Source: Bosea sp. AS-1 (GTDB lineage: Bacteria; Pseudomonadota; Alphaproteobacteria; Rhizobiales; Beijerinckiaceae). From it: a DNA stretch of 64,000 bases. Under the pieces are notes generated by a model. That model did no database searches, was not told where the DNA came from, and saw only the letters and a list, made by a program, of their open reading frames with translations. The stretch is from assembly GCF_002220095.1 (NCBI RefSeq), contig NZ_CP022372.1, forward strand, positions 1,956,501 through 2,020,500, given 5' to 3'. Positions 53,925-62,532 of the stretch are shown here, piece after piece. Made by a program: the position numbers and the translations under genes. Position 1 is the stretch's first letter. Each line of letters begins with the position of its first letter.

Positions 53925-54956
53925 ATGAAACTGACCCGCCGCGATGCGCTCGCCGCGCTCGCCGCTTCCACCGCCGTTGGGCTGTCGCCGGCCACGGTCC
54001 TCGCGCAGGCGGCCGAGAAGCCGAAGCTCACGCTCGGCGTCGGCGGCAAGCCGCTGCTCTACTATCTCCCGCTCACCGTCGCGGAGAAGAAGGGCTACTT
54101 CAAGGATCAGGGGCTCGACGTCGAGATCAACGATTTCGGCGGCGGCGCCAAGTCGCTGCAGGCGCTCGTCGGCGGCTCGGTCGATGTCGTGACCGGTGCC
54201 TATGAGCACACCATCCGCATGCAGGCGAAGGGGCAGGACATCCGCGCCGTGATCGAGCTCGGCCGCTTCCCCGCCATCACCATCGCGGTGCGCAAGGACC
54301 TCGCCGACAAGGTGAAGTCGGCTGCCGACTTCAAGGGGCTGAAGATCGGCGTGACCGCGCCCGGTTCCTCCACCGCGCTCACCGCGCAATACGCCATGGT
54401 CAAGGCCGGGCTGAAGCCGAACGACGCGGCCTTCATCGGCATCGGTGCCGGCGCGAGCGCCGTGGCCGCGATCAAGCAGAAGCAGGTCGACGTGATCTCG
54501 CATCTCGACCCCGTGACCTCGAAGCTCGAAGCCGACGGCGACATCGTCACGCTGATCGACACCCGCACCGAGGCCGGCACCAAGGCCCTGTTCGGCGGCT
54601 CCAACCCGGCGGCGGTGCTCTATCTCAAGAACGATTTCGCCGAGAAGAACCCGGTCACCACGCAGAAGCTGGTCAATGCCTTCATGAAGGCGCTGAAGTG
54701 GCTCGAGACGGCCAAGCCCGAGGAGGTCGCCGATCTGGTGCCGCAGGAATACCTGCTCGGCGACCGGCCGCTCTATGTCCGCGCGGTGAAGAACTCGCAG
54801 GAGAGCTACTCGCGCACCGGCATCGCCACGCCGGACGCGATGAAGAGCATGTACGACTCGCTGAAGCTGCTCGACCCGGAGCTGACCAACTCCAATGTCG
54901 ACCTGTCGAAGACCTTCATCGACAGTTTCGCCAAGAAGGCGGCTTCGGGAGCCTGA
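53925..54956 (+). CDS. ABC transporter substrate-binding protein, NMT1/SsuA type
   Basis: A 343-residue periplasmic receptor. The N terminus MKLTRRDALAALAAST contains a twin-arginine motif; cleavage is expected near VLAQA. The mature part follows the NMT1/THI5-like pattern: YLPLTVAEKKGYFKDQGLDVEINDFGG, LVGGSVDVVTGAYEHTI, and GVTAPGSSTALTAQYAMVKAGL. Ligand not determinable. The start is the ATG at 53925 after CCGGAGG. It completes the importer unit. Confidence 0.9.
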   Translation: MKLTRRDALAALAASTAVGLSPATVLAQAAEKPKLTLGVGGKPLLYYLPLTVAEKKGYFKDQGLDVEINDFGGGAKSLQALVGGSVDVVTGAYEHTIRMQAKGQDIRAVIELGRFPAITIAVRKDLADKVKSAADFKGLKIGVTAPGSSTALTAQYAMVKAGLKPNDAAFIGIGAGASAVAAIKQKQVDVISHLDPVTSKLEADGDIVTLIDTRTEAGTKALFGGSNPAAVLYLKNDFAEKNPVTTQKLVNAFMKALKWLETAKPEEVADLVPQEYLLGDRPLYVRAVKNSQESYSRTGIATPDAMKSMYDSLKLLDPELTNSNVDLSKTFIDSFAKKAASGA

Positions 54957-55052
54957 GCTCCCGGACAAATCTTGCTGTCAATGTCTTTTGGCATCGCGCC
55001 CTTTCGACATTCGATGCAAGGCTGCGGCGAATCGCGGGGGGAGACGTGAGAT

Positions 55053-56132
55053 TTGCCTGAAGAACTGGCGTTTCTGGATGGCGGCGGCGACATGGCTGCC
55101 GCCATCCGCGATTATGACTGGGCGTCGACCGCTCTCGGGCCGATCGGGGAGTGGCCCGTCTCGCTGAAGACGGCTGTCGGCATGATGGTCAATTCGCATT
55201 TCCCCAAATGCATCGTCTGGGGGGCGGATCTGATCACGATCCACAACGACGCCTTCCGGCCCCTGCTCGGCAACAAGCCGCCGGCGCTCGGCCAGCCGTT
55301 CAGCATCGTCTGGGAAGAGGTCTGGGACGAGATCGGCCCGATGGTGGCGAAGGCTCTGCGCGGCGAGGCGACCTTCATCGAAGACTTCCCGCTGACGATC
55401 AATCGTTACGAACATCCGGAAGAGGTCTGGTTCACCTTCTGCTACAGCCCGATCCGCGACGAGAGCGGCCGTGTCCTCGGCATGATGGATACGGTGATGG
55501 AGACGACCGGCAAGATGCTGGCGGTGCGCAATGCCCGCCTGCTCAACGCCGAACTGGCACACCGGATGAAGAACACGATGGCGATGATCGCCGCCATCGC
55601 CAGCCAGACCTTCCGCTCCGCCGAAACGCTGGAGGAAGCGCAGGCGACCCTGAGCGAGCGTATCGCGACGCTGGGCGAGGCGCATTCGATCCTGACCCGG
55701 TCGAGCTGGAGCAGCGCGCCGATCCGCAGCGTCGTCGAGGGGGCGCTGGCACCACATCGGTCCGGGATCGGCACGATCCGCGTCGAAGGGCCCCCTCTGC
55801 AGCTTGCCGCGGACCAAGCGATGACGCTCGCACTCGCCATCAACGAACTCGCTACCAATGCGGTGAAATACGGGGCACTTTCTGTTGAGACGGGCGAAGC
55901 CGTCATCCGCTGGCAGGTCGGTCGCCCGCTGAGCGAGGACCCCTTCCATCTCGAATGGACCGAGAGTGGCGGGCCAGTCGTCGTGAAACCGCGCCGCCAG
56001 GGGTTCGGTTCGCGGCTGGTCGAGCGGGTGATGGCGCAGAAGTTTCAGGGCGAGGTCGAGCTGGATTACCGGCCCGAAGGCCTGCGCTACCGGCTCGTCT
56101 CCACCATGGCGAACATCGCGCCGCGCGAGTGA
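55053..56132 (+). CDS. HWE-family sensor histidine kinase with PAS domain
   Basis: A 359-residue cytoplasmic kinase. Residues about 15-155 form a PAS domain of the type beginning STALGPIGEWPVSLK, common in HWE kinases. The phospho-acceptor is His170 in ELAHRMKNTMAMIAAIASQT. The ATPase domain has the N box LAINELATNAVKYGALS and the G box GFGSRLVERVMAQ. The start is TTG at 55053 after GGGGGAGACG. No membrane helix and no adjacent response regulator, so its partner and its signal (often light or stress in this family) are unknown. Confidence 0.9.
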   Translation: MPEELAFLDGGGDMAAAIRDYDWASTALGPIGEWPVSLKTAVGMMVNSHFPKCIVWGADLITIHNDAFRPLLGNKPPALGQPFSIVWEEVWDEIGPMVAKALRGEATFIEDFPLTINRYEHPEEVWFTFCYSPIRDESGRVLGMMDTVMETTGKMLAVRNARLLNAELAHRMKNTMAMIAAIASQTFRSAETLEEAQATLSERIATLGEAHSILTRSSWSSAPIRSVVEGALAPHRSGIGTIRVEGPPLQLAADQAMTLALAINELATNAVKYGALSVETGEAVIRWQVGRPLSEDPFHLEWTESGGPVVVKPRRQGFGSRLVERVMAQKFQGEVELDYRPEGLRYRLVSTMANIAPRE

Positions 56133-56229
56133 GCCGCGATCGGTGATTTCACCGCTTTCGATTGGCGCTCGGCCTCAGACTGGTTAGGGTCGCGCTCCCT
56201 GCCGTGAAATCCGGGGCCTATTCCAGCTC

Positions 56230-57078
56230 ATGAACATCCTCTCGATCCAGTCCCATGTCGCCTATGGCCATGTGGGCAACGCCTCCGCGACCTTTCCGAT
56301 GCAGCGGCTCGGTGTCGATGTCTGGCCGATCCATACGGTGCAGTTCTCGAATCACACCGGCTACGGCAGCTGGAAGGGACGCGTCTTCGACGGCGGCATG
56401 ATCGACGAGGTGATGGAGGGCATTGCCGAGCGCGGCGTGCTCTCGCAATGCGATGGCGTGATCTCTGGTTATATGGGCTCGGCCGATATCGGCCATGCCA
56501 TCCTCTCCGCGGTGGAGCAGGTGCGGGCGGCCAATCCCAAGGCGCTGTATTGCTGCGATCCGGTGATCGGTGATGTCGGGCGCGGGATCTTCGTGAGGCC
56601 AGGTATTCCGGAGTTCATGCGCGAGCAGGCGGTGCCTGCCGCCGACATCGTCACGCCGAACCAGTTCGAGCTTGAACTACTGACCGACATCGAGATCAAG
56701 ACCATCGCCGATGCTCATCGTGCGATCGAGGCGCTGCGCGATGCCGGGCCGAAGGTGATGATGGTGACCTCCCTCGTGACCGAGGAGACGCCGGCCGACG
56801 CGATCGATCTGGTGGCGGCGGACGACGAGGGTAGCTGGCGCGTCCGGACGCCGAAGCTCGATGTCGGCGTCAACGGCGCGGGCGATGCCATCGCGGCGCT
56901 GTTCTTCACTCATTACCTGCGGGACCGTTCGGCCGCTTCGGCCCTCAGCAAGGCGGCTTCCTCGATTTATGGCCTGCTGAAGCGCACCAAGGAGGTTGGT
57001 TCGCGCGAGATCCTGACGGTCGCGGCACAGGATGAATTCGTGACGCCCTCGCAGGTCTTCGCGCCGGAAGCGATCTGA
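56230..57078 (+). CDS. pdxY: Pyridoxal kinase PdxY
   Basis: Phosphorylates pyridoxal (and pyridoxine) with ATP in vitamin B6 salvage. The 282-residue ribokinase-fold protein begins [17 protein letters not shown] with the conserved pyridoxal-binding Ser and Tyr, has [28 protein letters not shown] and [11 protein letters not shown], and the catalytic Asp in [15 protein letters not shown] (GAGD). First of a rightward run of five metabolic genes; it is followed after 10 bases by a phosphodiesterase-fold gene. Confidence 0.94.
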   Translation: MNILSIQSHVAYGHVGNASATFPMQRLGVDVWPIHTVQFSNHTGYGSWKGRVFDGGMIDEVMEGIAERGVLSQCDGVISGYMGSADIGHAILSAVEQVRAANPKALYCCDPVIGDVGRGIFVRPGIPEFMREQAVPAADIVTPNQFELELLTDIEIKTIADAHRAIEALRDAGPKVMMVTSLVTEETPADAIDLVAADDEGSWRVRTPKLDVGVNGAGDAIAALFFTHYLRDRSAASALSKAASSIYGLLKRTKEVGSREILTVAAQDEFVTPSQVFAPEAI

Positions 57079-57088
57079 GCGCATTGCG

Positions 57089-58204
57089 ATGAGGCTGCGC
57101 GTCGGCACCTTCAACGTCGAGAACCTGCTGACGCGGCATCGCTTCGAGCCGGGTGGGCGCACCGAGACGGCCGCAGCGATGTCGCTGTTCCATTTCCCGC
57201 GCGCCGACGAACGTGACGCGGTGGAGCGCTCGCTGGCGGTCGCGCTGGAGGACGACAAGCGCCAGATGACGGCGCTCGCGATCGCCGAGGCGCAGGCCGA
57301 TCTGTGGATGCTGCAGGAGGTCGACTCGCTCGCCAGCCTGCAGGCCTTCTTCGCCAACTACGTCCACCGTATCGCCGACCATCGCTACGGCCATTTCACG
57401 CTGATGGACGGCAACGACCGCCGCAACATCGATATCGGCTTCGCGGCGCGGCGCGATCTCCTTGGGCAGGGGCAGGTCACGGTGCGCTCGCACAAGGACC
57501 TGACCTTTGCCGAGGCAGGCGTCCACGACCGCGAGCTCGCCATGCTCGGCATCGGGCCGCACGGCAAGGTCTTCGCGCGCGACTGCCTCGAGGTGGAGCT
57601 GACGCTCGGCGGGCGACGGCTCAGCCTGTTCGGCTGCCATTTCAAGTCGATGAACAACGGGCGCGAGGACGGGCGGCAGATGACGCTCCCGGTGCGTCGA
57701 GCCGAGGCGCGGGCGGTGAAATGGCTGATCCAGCAGCGCTTCGGCGGGGGCTGGCGCGAGGTGAACTGGATCGTGCTGGGGGACCTCAACGGCTATCGCT
57801 ACGGCCTCGGCCCGCGAGCTGAGCTGGTCGACGAGGGCGCCAGCGGCATCGAGCCGCTGCTGGACGGATTCGCGGCCGATCCGATGGAGACGCTGCCGGC
57901 ACACGAGCGCTGGACGCATTTCCGGCGCTACTGGTCGGAAGCTCAGGAGAAGCTGGTCGACAGCCATATGCCGCTCGACCGCATCCTGCTGTCGCCGGCA
58001 CTGGCGGCGGCCAACCCGAAGCCGGCCATGCAGATGATCCGGCGCGGCCTGCCTTATCGCGTGCCGCTCGATCCGCGCGATCCGGACCGCTCGATGGCGC
58101 GCCTGGCGACCTGCAACGATCGCTATCCGCGTGTCGGCTGGGATCGGCCCAAGGCTTCCGACCACTGCCCGCTCACCGTCGATCTCGAAATCCCGGCAGG
58201 GTGA
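57089..58204 (+). CDS. Endonuclease/exonuclease/phosphatase family protein
   Basis: A 371-residue EEP-fold hydrolase. Metal and catalytic motifs visible are VGTFNVENLL near the N terminus, LQEVDS, LSLFGCHFKSMN, LGDLNGYRYG and SDHCPLTVDLE at the C terminus (the final catalytic Asp-His pair). Members cleave phosphodiesters in nucleic acids, lipids or inositides. No signal peptide, so it is probably cytoplasmic. It follows pdxY by 10 bases. Substrate unknown. Confidence 0.85.
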   Translation: MRLRVGTFNVENLLTRHRFEPGGRTETAAAMSLFHFPRADERDAVERSLAVALEDDKRQMTALAIAEAQADLWMLQEVDSLASLQAFFANYVHRIADHRYGHFTLMDGNDRRNIDIGFAARRDLLGQGQVTVRSHKDLTFAEAGVHDRELAMLGIGPHGKVFARDCLEVELTLGGRRLSLFGCHFKSMNNGREDGRQMTLPVRRAEARAVKWLIQQRFGGGWREVNWIVLGDLNGYRYGLGPRAELVDEGASGIEPLLDGFAADPMETLPAHERWTHFRRYWSEAQEKLVDSHMPLDRILLSPALAAANPKPAMQMIRRGLPYRVPLDPRDPDRSMARLATCNDRYPRVGWDRPKASDHCPLTVDLEIPAG

Positions 58205-58219
58205 CCCAAGGATGTTCCG

Positions 58220-59113
58220 ATGAAACGCCGCTATGTCACGCTCGACGTGTTCACCACGCGCCGCCATGCCGGCAACCCGCTGGCGGTCGTGCTCCAGTCG
58301 GAAGGGCTCGACACCGAGGCGATGCAGGCCATTGCACGCGAGTTCAACCTGTCGGAGACGGTCTTCGTCTCGGCGCCGGAGCATCCCGGCCACCGGGCCT
58401 CGGTCCGCATCTTCACGCCGGGCAGCGAGCTGCCTTTCGCGGGGCATCCGACCGTCGGAACGGCGGTCTGGCTCGCGCTCACCGACCATGCCGCCGGCAC
58501 GCCTGCCGAGATGCTGGTGCTGGAAGAAAAGATCGGCGCGGTCTCCTGCGCCGTCGAGGTCACGGGCAGCCATGCCGGCCATGCCGTCTTCACGCTGCCG
58601 CGCCTGCCGGAGCGGTCCGGGGAGGTGGCTGCCGCGGAAATCCTCGCGGCGGCGCTCGGCGTCGATAGCGACGATATCGGCTACGGCTCCCATCTGCCGG
58701 GAGTGTTCACGGCCGGCGTGCCCTATACCTGCGTTCCCCTCGGGACGCGCGAAGCGGTGGCCAGGGCCAGGCCGGATCTCGGCCGCTGGGACGATGCGAT
58801 GCAGGGCGGAGCGGCCTTCGTCTACAGCCGCGAAACGAGCGAGACGGGCCACCATTTCCATGCCCGCATGTTCGCGCCCAATCTCGGACTGGTCGAAGAT
58901 CCTGCAACGGGCTCGGCCGCGGCCGCTTTCGCCGGCGCGGTCATGGCCTATGAGAAGCCGGAGGACGGAGACCATCGCTTCGTCATCGAGCAGGGCTACG
59001 AGATGGGCCGGCCTTCGCAGATCGCGCTGGAGATGAGCGTCCGCAATGGGGCGCTGGTCTCGGCGCGCATCGGCGGGTCAGCCGTGGTAGTGAGCGAGGG
59101 CGTGCTGTTGTGA
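58220..59113 (+). CDS. PhzF family isomerase
   Basis: A 297-residue protein with the diaminopimelate epimerase-like double fold of PhzF. Typical stretches are [30 protein letters not shown] (with the catalytic Glu), [15 protein letters not shown] and the C-terminal [14 protein letters not shown]. Despite its name the family is found in many organisms that make no phenazines, and no phenazine genes lie here. It overlaps the NUDIX gene by four bases. Confidence 0.9.
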   Translation: MKRRYVTLDVFTTRRHAGNPLAVVLQSEGLDTEAMQAIAREFNLSETVFVSAPEHPGHRASVRIFTPGSELPFAGHPTVGTAVWLALTDHAAGTPAEMLVLEEKIGAVSCAVEVTGSHAGHAVFTLPRLPERSGEVAAAEILAAALGVDSDDIGYGSHLPGVFTAGVPYTCVPLGTREAVARARPDLGRWDDAMQGGAAFVYSRETSETGHHFHARMFAPNLGLVEDPATGSAAAAFAGAVMAYEKPEDGDHRFVIEQGYEMGRPSQIALEMSVRNGALVSARIGGSAVVVSEGVLL

Positions 59114-59832
59114 GCGGGGCGGTGGAGAACGGCAGCATCGTCCGGCTCGAACGGGTCGAGGCACGTGTCGAGCCCTATGAATGGGCCTATGCTCGCGAGA
59201 ACGCCGCTGCCATCGCCTCGCATTGGGCGACGATCAGCGCCGGCAAGCCGGCGATGTTCAACGGGCGGGTGATGCTGCAGCACCGCGCTGCGATCCGCGA
59301 TGGTGTCTTCGAGGCCGGCTATTTCGAGACCGACTACGCCGCGTTCCTGGCTTGGCGGGACGCCGGCTATCCGGGTCCCGTCATCCGCAACGGCTTTGCC
59401 ATGGCGGCGCTCAGGGCGAGCGACGGAGCGTTTCTTTGCGGAAAAATGGGCGATCACACTGCCAATGCCGGCAAGGTCTACTTTGCAGCCGGCACACCCG
59501 ACCGCGACGATGCCCGCCCCGATGGCACGCTCGATCTCGCCGGCAGCGTCACTCGCGAGCTGGGCGAGGAGACCGGGTTGCAGATCGGGGAGCTTGCGCT
59601 GGGCGATGGCTGGACGGCGGTGATCGATGTGGGGCGGATCGCCTTCATGCGCGAGGTCGATATCGATCTGCCGGCGGAAGAGGCACGGGCCCTGATGCTG
59701 GAGCGGATGAAGACGCTCGACGAGGAGGAACTCTCCGACATCGTCATCGTGCGCAATCTTGCCGAGACCGAAAAGCACGACATGCCGCCCTTCATGCGGC
59801 GCTACCTCGCACATATCTTCGAGGGCGACTGA
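59110..59832 (+). CDS. NUDIX hydrolase with atypical box
   Basis: A 240-residue NUDIX-fold protein, starting at GTG that overlaps the PhzF stop codon. The NUDIX core RELGEETGLQIG is present and supplies metal-binding glutamates, but the first conserved Glu of the box (Gx5E) is not at its expected place; the stretch reads DGTLDLAGSVT. A long N-terminal part (about 1-120) resembles the layout of ADP-ribose or diphosphate hydrolases of unknown substrate. It is followed after 28 bases by the M3 peptidase. Confidence 0.85.
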   Translation: MSGAVENGSIVRLERVEARVEPYEWAYARENAAAIASHWATISAGKPAMFNGRVMLQHRAAIRDGVFEAGYFETDYAAFLAWRDAGYPGPVIRNGFAMAALRASDGAFLCGKMGDHTANAGKVYFAAGTPDRDDARPDGTLDLAGSVTRELGEETGLQIGELALGDGWTAVIDVGRIAFMREVDIDLPAEEARALMLERMKTLDEEELSDIVIVRNLAETEKHDMPPFMRRYLAHIFEGD

Positions 59833-59860
59833 TTCCCGCCCGCCTCGCGAAAGCAATCCG

Positions 59861-61963
59861 ATGAGTTCTGCCGAGACCGCCCATCCCGAAGCCAGCTATC
59901 CCGAGGCTCTTGCGCTGCCGGCCGAGAACCCCTTCGCCACGCGCTGGCAGACACCGTTCCGCCTGCCCCCCTTTGCAGCGATCAAGCCGGAGCATATCCG
60001 GGCTGCCTTCGATGCGGCGCTGGCGAAGCACAAGGACGAGATCGCGGCGATCGTGGCCGATCCGGCGGAGCCCGGCTTCGCCAACACGATCGAGGCGCTG
60101 GAGCGGGCAGGGCGGGCGCTCTCCCGCGTCGGCGGCGTGTTCTACAACCTGACGGGCGCCGATACGAACGAGGCGCTGCAGGCGATCGAGCGCGAGATGT
60201 CGCCGATCACCTCGCGGCACTGGTCCGCGATCATGATGGACGAAGGGCTCTTCGCACAGGTCGATGCCGTCTATGCCAAGCGCGATCCGCTCGGCCTCGC
60301 TCCGGAGCAGGCGCGGCTGCTGGAGCGGACCTACAAGGGCTTCGTCCGCTCGGGCGCCAAGCTCGCTCCCGAGGACAAGAAGCGCCTCGCCGCGATCAAC
60401 GAGCGACTGGCGGCGCTCGGCACGCAATTCAGCCAGAACGTGCTGAAGGACGAATCCTCCTACGCACTGTTCATCGACGACGAGGCGGGGCTTGCCGGCT
60501 TGCCGGAGTTCTTGAAGGCAGCGATGGCGCGTGCCGCCGCCGATCGCGGCAAGCCCGGCCAGCATGCGGTGACGTTGTCGCGCTCGATCATCGAACCCTT
60601 CCTGACCTTCTCGACACGCCGCGACCTGCGCGAGGAAGCCTTCATCGCCTGGAGCAAGCGCGGCGAGAACGGAGGCGAGAGCGACAACCGCGCCATCGTC
60701 GCCGAGATGGTGAAGCTTCGGGCCGAGAAGGCGAAGCTGCTCGGCTACCCGACCTTCGCGCATTTCAAACTCGACGACGCCATGGCCAAGACGCCGGAGC
60801 ATGTGCGCGATCTGCTGGAGCTGGTCTGGAAGCCGGCCAAGGCGCGCGCCGCGCGTGAAGCGGCCGATCTTGCCGCGCTGGCGCAGGACGAGGGCGAGAA
60901 CGGCCCGATCCACCCCTGGGACTGGCGCCACTACGCCGAGAAGGTTCGGCAGAAGACCTATGCATTCGATGAGGCCGTGCTGAAGCCCTATCTCCAGCTC
61001 GACCGTGTGCGGCAGGCAGCCTTCGACGTGGCCGGCAAGCTGTTCGGACTGTCCTTCGCAGAGCGGCCGGAGCTTGCGGGCTATCATCCCGATGTCCGCA
61101 TCTTCGAGGTGACGGAGGTCGCGACCGGGCGCCATATCGGCCTGTTCCTCGGCGACTACTTCGCCCGTGCCTCGAAGCGCTCCGGCGCCTGGATGAGCGC
61201 CTTCCGCGGCCAACGGAAGCTCGATGGCGAGACCCGGCCGATCATCGTCAATGTCTGCAACTTCGCGAAGCCCGCCGAGGGCAAGCCGGCGTTGCTCTCG
61301 CTCGACGATGCACGCACGCTCTTCCACGAATTCGGCCATGCGCTGCACGGGCTGCTCTCGGACGTGACCTATGGCTCGCTCGCCGGAACCTCTGTGGCGC
61401 GCGACTTCGTCGAGCTGCCCTCGCAGCTCTACGAGCACTGGTTCCTGACGCGCGAGGTGATGCGGCAATACTGCCTGCACGCCGAAACGGGAGAGCCGAT
61501 CCCCGAGGCGCTGATCGAGAAGATCGAGAAAGCGCAGACCTTCAACCAAGGCTTTGCCACGGTGGAATATACCTCCTCGGCGCTGGTCGACCTCGCTTTT
61601 CATTCGCTGGAGGCGCCGGCGGACGTCGATCCCTTGGCCTTCGAGGCGGCGGAACTCAAGCGCATCGGCATGCCGGCCGAGATCACCATGCGCCACCGCA
61701 CGCCACACTTCACTCACGTCTTCTCGGGCGACGGTTATTCGGCCGGCTATTACAGCTATCTCTGGTCGGAGGTGATGGATGCCGACGCCTTCAACGCCTT
61801 CACCGAGACGGGCGACGTGTTCTCAGCCGCCGTGGCCGAGAAGCTGAAGCGCTACATCTATTCGGCTGGCGACACGCGCGATGCGGCCGAGGCCTATACG
61901 CTCTTCCGCGGCAGGCTGCCGACGCCGGATGCGCTGCTGGAGAAGCGGGGGCTGGCGGCGTAG
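59861..61963 (+). CDS. M3 family zinc metallopeptidase (oligopeptidase A/Dcp type)
   Basis: A 700-residue peptidase that degrades oligopeptides, probably cytoplasmic. The zinc site is LFHEFGHALHGLLS with His489 and His493, and the third ligand Glu in the following helix (FVELPSQLYEHW). Length and the HALHGLLSDVTYGSLAGT stretch match thimet oligopeptidase-like PrlC or Dcp. The start is the ATG at 59861. It ends the pdxY-to-M3 run; a REP-like hairpin follows. Confidence 0.92.
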   Translation: MSSAETAHPEASYPEALALPAENPFATRWQTPFRLPPFAAIKPEHIRAAFDAALAKHKDEIAAIVADPAEPGFANTIEALERAGRALSRVGGVFYNLTGADTNEALQAIEREMSPITSRHWSAIMMDEGLFAQVDAVYAKRDPLGLAPEQARLLERTYKGFVRSGAKLAPEDKKRLAAINERLAALGTQFSQNVLKDESSYALFIDDEAGLAGLPEFLKAAMARAAADRGKPGQHAVTLSRSIIEPFLTFSTRRDLREEAFIAWSKRGENGGESDNRAIVAEMVKLRAEKAKLLGYPTFAHFKLDDAMAKTPEHVRDLLELVWKPAKARAAREAADLAALAQDEGENGPIHPWDWRHYAEKVRQKTYAFDEAVLKPYLQLDRVRQAAFDVAGKLFGLSFAERPELAGYHPDVRIFEVTEVATGRHIGLFLGDYFARASKRSGAWMSAFRGQRKLDGETRPIIVNVCNFAKPAEGKPALLSLDDARTLFHEFGHALHGLLSDVTYGSLAGTSVARDFVELPSQLYEHWFLTREVMRQYCLHAETGEPIPEALIEKIEKAQTFNQGFATVEYTSSALVDLAFHSLEAPADVDPLAFEAAELKRIGMPAEITMRHRTPHFTHVFSGDGYSAGYYSYLWSEVMDADAFNAFTETGDVFSAAVAEKLKRYIYSAGDTRDAAEAYTLFRGRLPTPDALLEKRGLAA

Positions 61964-61970
61964 GAGCACG

Positions 61971-62060
61971 CCCTTCCCGGGCGAAGCCGCGCTTCGGCCT
62001 GAGAACCGCAGCATGGAAAATGCCGGTTTTCGAGATGCCCGGGCTCGGCCCGGGCATGAC
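61971..62060. repeat. REP-like palindromic element with strong hairpin
   Basis: Contains a perfect 10-base stem ATGCCCGGGC-TCG-GCCCGGGCAT (62035-62057), with CCCGGGCGAAGCCGCG at the left end and GCATGAC at the right. It resembles the element at 45520-45620 in terminal motif (CCCGGG near ATGAC) but is a different copy or family. It lies just after the M3 peptidase and may end its transcript. Confidence 0.6.
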
Positions 62061-62117
62061 GGCGGCTGCCGTGCGGCCGGCTAGGCTACGCGCAAAACGC
62101 TCACGCCGCAGCTCGCA

Positions 62118-62142
62118 AAACTGATGTCGTAGACGTCAGTTT
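62118..62142. promoter_or_regulatory. Palindromic operator candidate upstream of the Xre gene
   Basis: AAACTGATGTC-GTA-GACGTCAGTTT: 11-base arms with one mismatch and a 3-base centre. It lies 48 bases before the Xre start and just upstream of an AT-rich stretch, ATATAT (62152-62157), that could be the -10 region. Autoregulation by the Xre protein is the simplest reading. Confidence 0.6.
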
Positions 62143-62190
62143 GGATGCGCGATATATTTGGGCTGAAGTTCTAGCGATGCGAGCCGGCTC

Positions 62191-62442
62191 ATGATGACCG
62201 CTGCGCAGATGCGGGCTGCCCGGGCCATGCTCGGGATCGACCAGCGCCAACTCGCCGAGATGGCGGGCGTTTCCTTGCCGACGATCCAGCGCATGGAGAG
62301 CAGCGCCGGCACTGTACGCGGCATGATCGAGTCCCTGACCCGTGTCGTGGAGGCTCTCGACCGCGCCGGCATCGTACTGATCGGAGACAATGCGACGAGC
62401 AGCGAAGGCGGGCGCGGCATCCGCCTCAAGGCGCCTCCCTGA
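62191..62442 (+). CDS. Small Xre-type helix-turn-helix regulator
   Basis: An 83-residue protein consisting almost entirely of one HTH_3 domain: TAAQMRAARAMLGIDQRQLAEMAGVSLPTIQRMESS (residues 3-38), then a short helix (MIESLTRVVEALDRAG) and a tail IVLIGD...GGRGIRLK. Such single-domain regulators control nearby genes or their own. The SulP transporter begins 90 bases downstream and is the obvious candidate target. Confidence 0.87.
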   Translation: MMTAAQMRAARAMLGIDQRQLAEMAGVSLPTIQRMESSAGTVRGMIESLTRVVEALDRAGIVLIGDNATSSEGGRGIRLKAPP

Positions 62443-62532
62443 CCTCCTGAGAGGACATCCATTGCGACAGAGCGGTGCCGACCGCGCTTTGGCCGACGAC
62501 CCCGCTCCGAAATGGCAGAGGAAAGGGCCGTC

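Noticed and set aside
58220..59113. Phenazine biosynthesis
   Set aside because: Only a PhzF-family protein is present, and this family is widespread outside phenazine pathways; no phzA-G genes are nearby.
59792..61717. A 640-codon frame opposite the M3 peptidase
   Set aside because: Antisense shadow of a clear metallopeptidase gene; residue composition is biased and no domain is visible.
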